64,000 nucleotides of DNA from Lepeophtheirus salmonis (GCF_016086655.4 NC_052137.2:1674001-1738000); one strand, 5' to 3'; shown: positions 34,173 to 46,701, numbered from the stretch's first letter. The notes: generated from the letters alone by a model not told the origin. A program made the numbers and translations.

Positions 34173-34439
34173 TTAATATTCATGGAAATGTGAATTAACC
34201 ACTCTGAAAAGTATAATTTAATTTATCTTGTACTCAATGAAACACATTCTCACGCTCTTTGTTTTTTTATTTTTGGCAGTAATTTTTGGTATGGATTGAA
34301 AGTACTTCACATTGAGTGGATATTTCAGTTGTTAAACGTTACTGTTTGCAATCAAAGTTAATAGTATTTCTATTAATCTTGGCTGCAATGTATTTTTTCA
34401 ATGTCGCCTGCATGTAAGGGTTTAGTTAAATACATCTAT

Positions 34440-34900
34440 TTATTTTTATGACAAACACACGAATCATATATACAAAATTTCAATCATTTATAATTATCAA
34501 ATGACAGGCAATATTTCAAAGAGATATTACGGTCAATTAAAGGCATTGAATTCAAATTTTTAGGATGAATTGAAATACACGAGAGTGTTAGATGTAGTTT
34601 AAAAACTCCGTTTTATCTATAGGACTTAATTTGGCACAATATTGTCATAGAAATATAATTTATGAATTTCCTAATTCTATAAATATGGTGGTGAATTTTG
34701 GCTACTTTAAGTACAATTAACGGTGGATCCAAAGGATTAATCAGAATCATTTGTTCATTGAAATGAATTATAATTTGTTGGAAAATGTATTTTATGTTCA
34801 ATTTTGAGAAAAATTATTCTAGCTTTCTTTTGGCTTGATTTGCTACAAATATGCAATTTTATTACTCAGTACTATTAAGAGATGGTCATAACTCATAAGT
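34440..34900. repeat. F2-related repeat
   Basis: Blocks 'ATTTCAAAGAGATATTACGG', 'GGCATTGAATTCAAATTTTT', 'GGTGAATTTTGGCTACTTTA' and 'TTGTTCATTGAAATGAATTA' are in the same order as in the F2 units at 43740-44760. The ends are eroded. Confidence 0.55.
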
Positions 34901-35259
34901 TATATGTATATATAATAGATTTAAATAATATGACTTAATTCATCCATATTTACATATGGGATTAAGAGAAGATCGATATGATTAAATCACAACAGAGATA
35001 GCTATTCTACTTCTCTGAAAATAAAATATTGTAAATTTTAGTCGGCTATAAGTGCTTTGAACTTATAGTTTGATTTTTTTTATGATTCCCATAGATATTT
35101 TAGAAACACAAAAAAGCTTTAGCGCCCCAGACATACATCAAAGCGTTCTTGTTTTGCTATGTTCAATCTTATTTAGCAATCTCATTTTGAGTATCCGACT
35201 TTTTTGTGCCTCGAAAACTGTAGAGCTTCATTTAACAAGCTCTAGTGAATGTATGTGTT

Positions 35260-35510
35260 CAGCTATTTTCAGTTTGTCTCGTCTTTGTCTTTTCTTGTCT
35301 CGTCTTCGTCAGCCAATAGTCTTCGTCATAGTTTTGTCTGTGTCATAAATCATAATATTGTCTTCGTTAGACATCGTCATTGTTTCGTCATAGTTATCTT
35401 TTATTTCGTCTACGTCCAAGTTTCTTCTTTGTCAAAGTTTCATCTTCGTCACAGTTTCGTCTTGTCTTCGTCAAAGTTTCTTCTTTATCAGAGTTTCCTC
35501 TGCATTGAAA
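35260..35510 (+). repeat. TTCGTC-rich minisatellite
   Basis: Imperfect reiterations of TTCGTCA, GTTTCGTC and TTTGTC over about 250 bp (for example CAGTTTCGTCTTGTCTTCGT). A second, shorter block in the same orientation at 37500-37640 shares the longer string TAGTTATCTTTTATTTCGTC. Long frames here are simple-repeat artefacts. Confidence 0.75.
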
Positions 35511-35564
35511 ACAATTTTTCTAATTGTATTTACATTTTCTTATAATAAATAACTTTTGAAAAAT

Positions 35565-37060
35565 AGGGTTTTAAAGAACCAAAAAATATGTTAATATGGC
35601 CTGGAGTAGGTTCATAACCCACAACCAAATCATTGTAATTGCCAAAGAAAACTCTTAACCTTAACTTTTTCTGCCCACAGGTTCTACGATATACCAACGG
35701 GCCACTTAGTGGGCTCATACCCCAAGGGCAATTCACTGTTTTTTTATATGACTTCTAGAGTATAACCAAATTTTTTAGTTATATGATCCATTTGACTTCC
35801 TATTGGGTTTGCAAAGGCGTCTGCAAGGAGTGGGCTGGAGGGGACGTAGCCCTCGTCAAATTAAGGATATTTGTTTTATTAGTATAAATTTGTTTTCATT
35901 ATTCTGGCAAATTATGCAACAGAGCAAAAAATTTAATATTTAATTTTTTTTTTCCAAAAAAATTAATTCTTCTGTTTTTTTCAAAAAAATTAATATTTGA
36001 AATTTAATTTTTAAAATTTTCTTTCTAAAAATTAAACTTTATGTGAATAGCTATGGGGTTTTGAATTTATTTTCCGAAAAATTTAATATATGAATTTTTT
36101 TTTTCCAAAAAATTTAATTTTTTGTGAATAGCTCTTGATTTTTGAAATTTTTTTCCAAATTTTTTTTTTTTCCACAAAATTATGTCAACCAGGCCCCCTC
36201 AAAATATAATCCTGTGAACATCCCCAGGGTCAGCATCAAGAATGGGGCCTCAGGCCTAGAAACGTTTAAGAGCTAAATAGCATTTGTTGAAGTTAACAAG
36301 TAAAATATTCAAAATCTGTTAAATTTTAGTCCAGGTTGTGAATCATTCATGAATCTGTAAGATAAAATTTTTTATTCTCATTCTTTGTGGCCAGTGATAG
36401 GCGAATATTTACGTATTAAATTTTTTTGGTGTACTATAATTTATTAATGATTTAAAATTGAGTACATTCCCTTAAAAGACGTAATGATTTTACAAAAAAA
36501 CGTACAAATGATAAACTCATCGGCGACAGTGAAAAATAAAGATACGAAAAAAATTTATGGAGCCATAATAACAATATTGCAAAACATCGGGCCTTCAATG
36601 AATTAATTCAAATTAATTAAATACGTTAATATTTCCCTATTAAGACTACAAATACAAAGAAAAGGGAACACTATCCACAAGGAATGAGAATGCATTTAAA
36701 AAAAACTAAAATTTAACAGATTTTGACTATTTTACTTTTTAAATTCAACAAATGCTATTTTGCAATTTATAGTTATGGCTCTTAAACGTTTCTAAACCCC
36801 CCATTTCTTGACGCTGACCACCTTTGCAAAAACAGGAGGAAGTCAAATGGATCATATAATTAAACATTTTAGTTAAACTCTAGAGGTATGATAAAAAAAT
36901 AGTGAATTAGCGTTGGGTTATGATCCCAGTACGTGATCAGCTGGAAAAAGTAAATAGAGTCTCGCATAAGGGTCTCATTTGCCAATTACAAGGATTTGGC
37001 GGTGAGTTATGAACTTACTCCGGGCCATACTGATATATTGCACAACTCGTGGGCTGATGA
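35565..37060. repeat. 1.5-kb foldback element, arms interrupted by F1 copy 9
   Basis: The left arm runs 35565-36430 and the right arm, inverted, 36600-37060. Paired blocks are: TTGGTTATACTCTAGA-type sequence (inverse at 35750) with 'AAACTCTAGAGGTATGAT' (36874); 'ATATGATCCATTTGACTTCC' (35781) with 'GGAAGTCAAATGGATCATAT' (36838); 'TAGCATTTGTTGAA' (36278) with 'TTCAACAAATGCTATTTT' (36745); and 'CGAATATTTACGTATTAAAT' (36401) with 'AAATACGTTAATATTTCCCT' (36619). F1 copy 9 lies in the left arm only, so it inserted after the foldback formed. Confidence 0.8.
35814..36226 (+). repeat. F1 repeat copy 9
   Basis: Head AGGCGTCTGCAAGGAGTGGG then CTGGAGGGGACGTAGCCCTC. The long constant section includes 'TTCTGGCAAATTATGCAACA'; about five array units and the tail CAGGCCCCCTCAAAATATAA TCCTGTGAACATCCCC follow. 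It sits inside the left arm of the foldback element. Confidence 0.85.
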
Positions 37061-37073
37061 AATACATAAGTTA

Positions 37074-37346
37074 CGGACAATGTGGAAAATTGGGCATTTT
37101 GAAAATGCCTGAGCAATGAGCAAAATTCCTGTTAAAGTGGTCAATGTGCAGAATGCCACGGCAATCTATAAAATTTCCAAAATTGTCGTCATTTTACGTT
37201 CATTAACATTGTGAGATAAAATGATTGTTGGTAATTTGATTATTATAAATTTTATTAATTGATCGGGCATTTTTGAAAATGCCCGCTTTGATTGGAATTT
37301 TGCACATTACCCACTCTGACTTGCATTTTCCACATTGCCGGTTACA
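37074..37346. mobile_element. Small foldback MITE
   Basis: The ends 'TTACGGACAATGTGGAAAAT' (about 37071) and 'ATTTTCCACATTGCCGGTTA' (about 37326) pair with few mismatches. Inner segments 'GGGCATTTTGAAAATGCC' and 'GGGCATTTTTGAAAATGCCC', and 'CAATGTGCAGAAT' with 'ATTTTGCACATTAC', also pair across the centre. The element is 273 bp and non-coding. Confidence 0.78.
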
Positions 37347-37499
37347 CATGCATACATACTACAAATAAACTTTATTATTAATTAAATTTAATACGCTTTA
37401 AGTAAAGTTTTGTGTTATAAGTTTGCTTTAAGACCATGGGGTATGTTGTACAAACCATCAGCATAAGTAATTGCATTGATTTTTTTTTGGGGGTTCGTA

Positions 37500-37640
37500 A
37501 TCGTAAGTCATTAGTTTTTGTCAGAGTTTCGTCAGTGTCATAATATAATCTTCGTCAGACATCGTCATTGTTTTGTCGTAGTTATCTTTTATTTCGTCTT
37601 CGTCATGAAAAAAAGTTTCGTTAACGAAATGATTTTGTCT
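37500..37640 (+). repeat. Second TTCGTC-rich minisatellite
   Basis: Same motif and orientation as 35260-35510 (TTCGTCAGACATCGTCATTG, then GTAGTTATCTTTTATTTCG). The two blocks flank the foldback and MITE as direct repeats about 2 kb apart. Confidence 0.65.
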
Positions 37641-38904
37641 CGTCAGGCTTGACAAAGTTAACACTGATATTGTACCAGCAGGGTACTACCTAATAATTGG
37701 AACGTGGAACAGAAAGACAAAATAAAAATTGAACAGAACGCCGAAATAGCCTGCTTTATCCTTTTATAATATGACGAACGATCAGAGGAAGGAACTTGGA
37801 CTCCACTTTATCTCCAACCAAAAACTGGACAGCTATTTTATACTGAACTCAAGAAAAGCCTTAACACACTATGAACCCTATATTTGTGGACTTAAAATGA
37901 GGTCAAAAGGACTCGATAAAAATATTCAAGGACTTGCAAAATAAATACTTTTCCCCACCTCTACGAACGTTCATGTACTCTTTTACATTAGATTTTTGTT
38001 TGCAACAAAATCTGAATCCCTTGAAATTTTCAAACTGAGAACAGTCCGCATTGATTGACTGCAAATAGATACATAAACAAGGATATTATCTATAAATATT
38101 TTGAACTATCTACCTAATCGATGAAGAGATGCGTTTTTTTATTTCAAAATGAGCTAAGCATGTGGACATGAGGGTTAGAAAGTAATTATTATGTCACTTC
38201 TTGTAAATCTCTTGGCATACTGACATTAATATTTTCACTCTCCCCCTCAGAATGCAAGGAATTTATGTCTGTGATGATCATCAGTTAATTTAGGTATGAC
38301 ACTTTTTCTTCTTCTCCCCCCCTACAAAAATAATTATTGATAAGAAATTTCAAATTTGACATTGCCTTTAATGTCAAATGATGTATTATTTGTAATCCAT
38401 CTCATGATACATTCTTTCAAGATAGGAGCGATATGTATTAATTATTTGTCTCCTCCCATCTCCCACTCATGCATATTATTTAAATTAACTCAAATATTTC
38501 AAATTCTGTTTGTTTCTTTCACGAAAGAGAGAGAGATGAAATTTATTGCAAAATTGTACATATTAACGAATAATAATAATAATTGTCGATAATAATGGAA
38601 TTACAAATATTTTCTTCTGCATTCCTAAAAGAAAACTTTCTTGAAACTTAATTAGGAGAAAATATTTTCATTAACAAGGAACAGAGGTCACAATATTATT
38701 ATTTGAACATAGGAATGAACTAGCTAGAATAATAAAAACATAACAATTGAGTATATTGAATAGTACGACCACATAGGGATATTTTTTTTTTTTTTTTTAA
38801 ATAGTCACAATAATAATTATTTTTCATTTAAAGCTTTTAAAAATATGTTAATAAGGGTAATAATAGGACATGAATTAACCTAATAACTTTGTTGTAGCGT
38901 CTCT
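37641..38904. other. Intergenic DNA and SUGP1 3' flank
   Basis: No second gene. The part near 38905 is the presumed 3' UTR of SUGP1 on the minus strand. A T18 run lies near 38781. Confidence 0.45.
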
Positions 38905-41900
38905 TCAGTAGTAAGCTCTACGGGGATTATTCTATAAGAAAAAAAGTAACATAAGTATATAACTAAAGTTCAAATTGATAATATTACAAGAGGATTTGGT
39001 CTAAATCGATATGCCATCATCATTCGCTTTCTATAAGCATCGAACTCATCATCTGCTTTGTCTAATTCGTGAGGTTTCGATATGCCCAGTCCTTTTTTAT
39101 CGCTGCCTTGACCATTACTAGATCGATCAAATGGAGTCGAATCATTGAAGATTATATCATTTTGAAAAGTGTGGACAACTTACTTTGAAATGGGAGTAGT
39201 AATCCCTTGTCCAGAGGAACCCAGACCACCTCCTTCACTCCAACCCATTTTTTGAAGGAGTTTAAATCCTTTATTATCTTCTGTTATTTTATTGTTGATA
39301 TAATCTGACTCTTCTATATTCGTGCCATCCTTAAGAGCTTGATACTAAATTGTTTGAAGAAAAAACAAACATAAATTATATAAATGACTCTCTAAATGAA
39401 TTAAGTTGAGATACATGTAATATAATATTCAGAAAAAGGCCTAGTGTGTCAATCATATATATTCCGGTGAATAATAGGAGCAAGGATGGTTGAGTTTCAT
39501 CATATGCAATCAATAGAGCGTTTTTATGTGACGTCAGTACTTTTGATGTGCCCTAATACAACCAAATGGTGTAATAAAACCCTTTTTTTATTTATATTAA
39601 GGAAAATTGGGAAGAATTTTTTGTAGTGTTTATTTGGATGCGAAATGAGACTGACTTATACAAGGGCCATTTTCCTTATATCTATCTCTCTAAATTCTAG
39701 TTTTATTATACATATATCATCTTATTTACTTAGTCAAAGCAATAAATAAACTATTATATTTGCAAGGAAAATATATTTTTCAGCAATTATCCTACTTTTG
39801 TTGTTCTTAATCGATCCCAAATAAAATAAATAGTACAAAATACATTGTATTGGGATTTTCAATAGCTATGAATGATATATTTAATTCTAATATTACTGCG
39901 ATCAAGTTGTATTCTCTACAGATGTTGGGTCTTGTTTAAAGCCATTTGATGGATACCTATTGGAAATTTGTTCATTTGAGGTATTTAAATATCCATTATG
40001 ACATTATGCAATTTGCGACATGAGTGAAAACGCTCTAGACTGAACTGATTATAGTAACTAGTATTTTGATAGCAAACTTACTTTGGCCATAAACTTTGAT
40101 AATTCTTCGGGCGGCAAAAATCCCCAATATGATGTTTTCCTTTGGCAGACTCCGTAAGACTTTCGGCCTCAGTTAAAGTTTTATCCATTTCTAAGCGCCT
40201 AGCCTTGTGTTCCCACGTACCACCCTCAATATCCTCATCAGAGTCGTATTCATATTTGTGCTTTCCTTGGGCAGCGAATTTTTTGGTTTCTTCTTGTTTT
40301 TTGAGAATATCTTGATAGACTATATTCATTTTAATTTGATCCTCACATTGCTTCCATTGGTGAGGCTCTAAATCAATGGATCCAAATACACGAACTGCAT
40401 ACATGAGCAATTCTTTACTTTTTTCTGGATGAGCCAATGCAGCTATTTTATCATTTTCGTCCCCCCATCTTGTTTTCCGCTTTTTATTATTTCCTTCTAT
40501 AATTATTGGTGAAGTAAAGATAGAAAGAGAGAGTGTGTTGGAATTCATCATTGGTGGCTAATAGTGTATATATTATATTTAATATTACCTTTAGCTTGTC
40601 GGCACTCCTCCATAATTCCATTTCGTAGGGTGTCTACTTTTTTACGATATGACTGATACATCACACTCTTCGTGTCGTATAAAAATCTAGACAAAAAAAG
40701 TCACCCAAATAATAATTATACTACAATCTATTAAGTATCCAAAGGTCTTACGATAGTTCATCCTCTCCTGCATTTCCTCTCCGAGCAATTTCTTCGAGTT
40801 GATCTCCCGAAACAGCAACCATAGAGGCAAGCTCTTCTGCGACAATGGAAAGTGGTACTTGTATTAATAACTCCACCACGGCACTACTGCTGCTTGAGGC
40901 TGAAGAAAAAACTAGAAATTCCACCTTTCAGTTCCATGAACTTTTTTATAAAAATGATCAAATGAGTCTCCTTTCCCTCTACATGTCATCATCATCATCA
41001 TCAAAAATCAATCAATCAGCAATGCAAACGTTAAATTGATAAAGTAAAAAGTACACATGTGAAATTGAGGGAAAGGATAGACTTATACCTCCGGCCTCCT
41101 TATTTAGATTCTGGCCGGATGTTTCCGTTTTAGTGGAGGATGAAAAGGATGAATTGGTAGGAGGAGCACAAGAGGAGCCATGATCGGATACTATGGTGGC
41201 ACCTATTAAAAAGAAAAAAATCATGAAAAACGAGGTTAATTATTAATCCACTTATGCCCAGAATTAATACTTATAATTAATGACCAACAAATAATAGCAA
41301 AAATTCAAACACATATTTTTGAGTTTGAAGAGTTATGTAACAAAAACTATATTAAATAAATACGTCAAGCTCTTGTAAAGAGACTTCTAGGAATATATAC
41401 AAGCTATAATTTGAGTTAGGACAATTTGGCCATCAACCCTGGAACTGTTCTATGTGTACTCTTCATTCTTAAAGATTTATCTCTATTGTCAACATTCAAA
41501 CATATTAGAAAGCAAGTTTTAACACATTTGCAATAATGGGCATAAATGGCTTAATATACAAATGCACAAAGACTCACTAATGGACTCTGGTTGAAATGGA
41601 AGTTGACTCGATTCTTCTTCTTCTGGATCATGGAATGATTCATGGTCATTTTCCTGGATTTTCGGAACTTTAATCTCCCCTGAAAATAGCAAGTGAATGA
41701 CTGTTCCTTTCCTATAGAGAGATATCCGCCTTACCCAAGGACTCACAGCACTCATCATCCTCCGTCGTTTTCCTCTTCAACTTCATAAATTGCTCCATAA
41801 AACTCCCATCATTGGCGAACTTATTCATTAGAGCAGCTGCAGCAGCCGCAGCTGCTGCCCTTTTATCATCATCCTCAGTAGTAGTAGATGGATTCTCTTC

Positions 41901-42029
41901 ATGATCCTTGAGTCGAAGTCGATCCTCGATTTCTGCCTTCTTCTTCGAGATTAGGGACTCTTGAGCAGTCATTTCATTGAGACGTCGGTTTTGCCGATGT
42001 CTGGCGTTTCCTCCGGAATTGTAGGCCAT
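38905..42029 (-). CDS. SUGP1: SUGP1 (SURP and G-patch domain protein, splicing factor SF4)
   Basis: Spliceosomal protein acting with SF1, U2AF and SF3B1 in branch-site recognition; its G-patch activates a DEAH helicase. Nine exons: 42029-41735, 41679-41578, 41202-41089, 40899-40752, 40686-40589, 40496-40082, 39344-39184, 39117-38988 and 38931-38905. All introns are GT-AG with matching phases. Exon 1 has the conserved 'NKFANDGSFMEQFMKLKRK' after a poly-Ala run. Exons 4-5 form one SURP module (ELASMVAVSG...LSFLYDTKS, YQSYRKKV). Exon 6 starts with the U2AF-ligand motif KKRKTRWG and contains 'YEYDSDEDIEGGTWEHKARR'. Exon 7 is the G-patch (GFKLLQKMGWSEGGGLGSSG). Exons 8-9 end 'RKRMMMAYRFRPNPL' and NNPRRAYY. 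Exon 6 is one base short: a T5 run on the coding strand (40120-40116) shifts frame after HIGDF. Corrected length is about 496 residues; human SUGP1 has about 645 and two SURP modules. Confidence 0.94.
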
Positions 42030-42689
42030 CACTTTAGGACTCTTCCAGTTCTATTATTTATTGTATAGTAACATTGGTATGATAAGAAGAGTCAGGGGGA
42101 CCAACTGCAGTTCATTGCTTATTTACCAAGAGAGTAATTAATGAGGCCTCTAATACGATAATTATATATTTGAAAATATCTAATAAGTAATATGATATAG
42201 GATATCCTCTTTTATTTGAAAAATCATCCGTGATGGAGTAGAATAAATGCCTTGTTTGAAGACTTCATTTGGTACCCATGTACACAAGGAGAGGAAAAAG
42301 TTATATATATATATATTTATAGCAAGCTAGGCAACAAAGAGGAAAAATAAAAAGGGAGAAGAAAGCTTTCCCCCTAGACATCATTGCATATTGTTCACGC
42401 TTCTATTGAGATTTATAGTTTCATATATTACAAACTAAATGTCACACTTTGCATGTTTAAGGTTAAAATTCTAAAAAAAATAAAAATAATAATAAAGATC
42501 TCTAGGAGAGAAGGAAAGGGGGAGAGCAAGGAGGGTGTCTGTCTAAGCTAAATCAAGCTAGTTGATAAATTATTATACATCACCTTGGTCTAAATAAAGA
42601 AATTATGTTTTGTTCATATAAAAAATAATTGTATAATTTAAAAAGGCAATATAGCACAAGAGATTAGATAACTATCCATAGTCAAGTTT
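42030..42689. promoter_or_regulatory. 5' flank of SUGP1 and intergenic DNA
   Basis: The putative SUGP1 promoter lies immediately upstream of 42029 on the minus strand. Otherwise AT-rich with a (TA)n run near 42303. No motif could be assigned. Confidence 0.3.
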
Positions 42690-44765
42690 GTATATGTGGT
42701 GCGTCAACACATAAGCAATATTGAACAAAAATCAAGAAGAAAAATATTAATTACTAATAGGATGTCTAATTAATTTTTTTATGTTATATACAAATTACCG
42801 CCCAATATTGCATTTCAAATTTTTGGGATAGGTTGAGATACTTATGTATATTAAAAATAGTTTAGAGCCTTCATTTGATTTGTATGCCAAAGTTTAAGCT
42901 TGGCATAGTCCATTTTAATAACATTTGTATCTAAATTTATCATTTCTATCAAATGCATTTAACAATGACGATTTTACTATTACTTTAAGAGGTCATTTTG
43001 GAGTGCACTCAACGGATGAATCAAACTAATTAAATAACAGAAAATGACGTTAATTCATTGAAGAATGCATTTATAATGCAGACTCAATTGTGATAAAAAT
43101 CATCTTAACTTGGATTTTTGTTCATGACAAGTTCGTGCGTGTAGATAAAAACAAAATTAAGAGAAGGATAAAATCCCAATAAATTTTTTTCGCAGGGGGA
43201 GGGTTGTAGGGGCTGTAGCCCCCCCCCCCATATTAAGGAATTTTTGCTTTTAACCAGAAAATTTACCAAAAAATTCCAAATTTTCCAAAAAATGAAATAT
43301 TTGAAATTTAATTTTTGAATTTTTTTCCAAAAAATTTAATTTTTAGTGACCAGCTGTAGATTTTTGAAATTTTTTTCTGAAATATTTAATTTAATTGTAA
43401 GGAGCTGTAGATTTTTAAATTTTTTACCCAAAAAATGTATTTTTTCGTGAACCGCTTTAAATTTTTGAAATTTTTTTGAACAGCTGTGGATTTAAAAAAA
43501 AAAATCCAAAAATTGAATTTTTTGCGAACAGTTGTGTATTATTGAATTTTTCCAAAAAATTAATATATAAATTTTTAGTTAACAGCTGTGGATTTTTAAT
43601 TTTTTATTCCCCCAAAAATTTTAATTTTTAGAGACAATTTTAATATTGGGGTTTTTTTCCAAAAAAACCCCAAAACCAAGCCACCTCCCCCTCCAAAAAT
43701 AAATTTATACATATATCCTGCAGACGCCCATGTCTACCCCAATATTTCAAAGACATATTTTAGTCAATTATAAATTTTGACTTCAAATTTGTGGGATGAG
43801 TTAGGATACCCAAGAATTTTTGATATAATTCAGAACCTTTATTTGATTTAAAAGTCTTATATTGTCTCGGATATTACCCATTTTAAATAAAATTAGTTAT
43901 TAGATTTAAGAGACTTCTATTGTCAAGGGAGAATTTTTGAATTTGTAACCTGCAAAAGAGCACAACATTTCATAGAATATACTGCGTCAATATAAAAACA
44001 ATCTTACAACAAAAATCAAGAAAAACAGAAAATCCCAAATCATATTTTTACCTAATATATACTACATTCACCCCAATACTTGAGCGGGATATTTGAGTCC
44101 ATTATAGGCTTTGACTTCAAATTTGTGGGATGAGCTAGGATATCCAAGAGTTTCAACTATAGTTTAGTTCTTTTACTTGATTTAAGAGACGTATAATAAT
44201 CCATATATGGCGTTTTTAAGTAACATTTATCCATTCCTTATTCTTTTATTAGTTCGATCAATATGGGTAACTTTAAGAGTGTAATTTGCAATACACACCC
44301 AAAATGTAATACGAATACTTTTTTAAGAGAAATTGGATACAAATGTTGGGATAAAAACTCTTCCTGGTTGTATTTGCGTTAAGAGGCTACATAAACACAT
44401 ATATTACAATATTTCCTAGACATATTTGAGTCAATTATTGGCTTTGACTTTAAATTTCCGGTAGTTTTTAAGATGCCCAATCATTTTAGCTATATTTTAG
44501 GTCCTTTATTTGATTTTAGAGACTGATATTGGGCCCAATAGGACACCTTTTAACTATAAAAGCCATCAATTTATCATTCTTTAAGTGTGGCGATCAATTT
44601 TGGTTAGTTTTAGTGCAATTTGGAGCACAAACAAAGGGTTCATACAAATAGCAATTTGTTCATAGAAATTGAGGATTCATATAAGAATACAAATGTAATC
44701 CAGGCTGAATTGGGATACAATTTATTATATCTCACTTTTGTGTTGACGAGCCACATATATCCACA
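42690..44765. repeat. Cluster of F2 units
   Basis: Begins TATGTGGTGCGTCAACACAT (42696) and ends TTTTGTGTTGACGAGCCACA (44735), an inverted pair. Between them the F2 interior is repeated about four times (blocks at about 42800, 43740, 44070 and 44400). Each has a variant of ATTTCAAAGACATATTTTAG, then GACTTCAAATTTGTGGGATG, then a TTTATTTGATTT segment. F1 copy 10 is nested at 43190-43730. No coding frame. Confidence 0.72.
43190..43730 (+). repeat. F1 repeat copy 10
   Basis: Head CGCAGGGGGAGGGTTGTAGG then GGCTGTAGCCCCCCCCCC; nine or so array units with spacers such as GTGACCAGCTGTAGATTTTT; tail AACCAAGCCACCTCCCCCTC and ATATCCTGCAGACGCCCATG. Nested in the F2 cluster. Confidence 0.87.
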
Positions 44766-45580
44766 ATTTATCATCATCATCATAATTTAAAGCAAGAAAG
44801 TGGAGAGAACATTAAATAAATAAATAAATAAATATAACTTTTGTAAAGTTATATTATGTTGTACAAGTTTCTTGTATGTATGTATATATGTATACATATT
44901 TGACATTAAACAATATGTCTCGGTTTTTATGGCCTCTTTTAATATATATATGAGTATGTACATGCAGCAGAAAAATAATAATAAAAGTAAAATGTTATGA
45001 CAAGCATCTTATATTTCCTTCGTTTATTTTTATTTTTTAAATACATTTAATGACAAACGATAAAAATATCAAATTTCAACTTTTAATTCCTTCAAGTTAA
45101 ATGAAGTGATTCTTTTCCCCTTATTTTATTTCTATTTATTTTTATTATTTGTAAAAGGCATGACTTATACATATATATATTATCCTCCTTTAAAAATAAA
45201 GATTAAATGAACAATTATATGATACTTTTACGCGTATTTTATTTTGTATTTTTTTATTCTTTCATTATCCCTCATCTTATTATTATTATTGACTATACAC
45301 ATTTCAGGTCATAACTTGACTATAAATGAATAAGATGTTGTTTTATTTTCTTCTGTATTCTTTTGTGCGTGACGTGTGTGTTCTTATCTTCTGCTTCTTC
45401 TTTTCCTAGACTCACATTCATGCTCAATTAGGGATGGAAGAAATACATAGTTGAACTACAACAACATACTGATACACTCACTCACTGTGTGGAATAATTA
45501 TAGTTCTTGTTATTGTTATTTTTTATAACTATTTGAAAACATATCATTAAGTACTTGTTTTTTTTAGTTAGTGAGTTTTT
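44766..45580. other. Intergenic DNA with simple repeats
   Basis: An (AAAT)n tract at 44812-44832 and a mixed TA/GTA tract near 44875-44895. No gene. Confidence 0.55.
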
Positions 45581-45767
45581 ATTAGTGTTGTGGTTTGGTC
45601 TGAAAGATCTAGACCGGTCTTAGACCTTTATGATTTTTATTGGACCAAACTAATAGAAGTTCGGTTCAGATCGGTCTTAAAGAAAAAAAAAGGTATAAAT
45701 CACGGCACTACCCCGATAAGCCCAAATTATAGGGACTGTTTGATGTACGAAAATAGCCACTAGGCAA

Positions 45768-46431
45768 GGCGTTCGCAGGGGTGGGCTGGGGGCTGTAGCC
45801 CTTCCCCCAAATTAAGGAATTTTAGCTTATTAATATAATTTTTTTGGTCAGGATGAAAAAAGTTTATGCGAAAATAGGGGTAAAAATTGTTTTTTAAATT
45901 TATTTTCTATAAATTTAAATTTATTGAATAGCTACGGATTTTTGAAATTTTATTCGAAGAAATTTAATTATGAAATTTTTTTCGCACAAATTAAATTTTT
46001 TGTCAATAGCTGTGGGTGAATGAATTTATTTTATAAATAAGTTAATTTTGTGTGAATAGCTATGAATTTTTTGAAATTTGAAAAAAAAAAATTAATATTT
46101 GAAATTGAAAAAAAATTTATTAATATTTGAAATTTAATTTTTTAAATTTTTTTCAAAAAATTATTTTTTTTTTGAACCATTGGATTTTTAAATTTTTTTC
46201 AGAATATTTAATTTTTTTTGGATAGTATGGATTTTTAATTTTTTTTTCCAAAAGATCCAAAAAATTTAATTTTTATATTTTTTCTCCCAAAGAAATTAAT
46301 TTATTTCTAAATAGATTTTCTAAATAAATTTTTGACATTTTTTTCAAAAAATTTTAAGTTTCACATTTTTTTTACAAAAAAAAAAATCAAAAAAAAAAGC
46401 CCACAACCAAATATAATATTACGAAAGCCCC
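45768..46431 (+). repeat. F1 repeat copy 11
   Basis: Head GGCGTTCGCAGGGGTGGGCT, 'GGGGGCTGTAGCCCTTCCCC'; roughly ten array units; degraded tail AGCCCACAACCAAATATAAT and ACGAAAGCCCC. Open frames at the 3' end (46332-46607) run out of the repeat and have no domain. Confidence 0.83.
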
Positions 46432-46701
46432 AGCTAGGGCACCTCCTATCAAACCATAAAATTACTGGATCTCAAATTTTCAACACTAAGAGGAAACCGA
46501 ATTTTGGTCGACAAATTCAAATCACTTCATTTTCTTGTAAAATAGACTTTGCTTTCAGCATAGACTTTTCTAATTTCAGAATGAATTCCGTCATAATTAT
46601 CTTTTAAAATTCTGTTGAGTTTAGTTGGGGTTCCTAGTCCCGTGTATCTGCAGACAAGTCGTGCTTGGGGTCAAACAGTCCTTATAAAGTGTATTTTGTT
46701 G

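Noticed and set aside
35070..35545. Overlapping plus-strand frames of 92 and 98 residues rich in Val, Ser and Phe
   Set aside because: They are produced by the TTCGTC minisatellite and show no domain.
43190..43730. Regularly spaced repeats suggesting a CRISPR array
   Set aside because: The repeats are AT-rich, degenerate, without unique spacers of constant length, and part of the dispersed F1 family in a eukaryotic genome.
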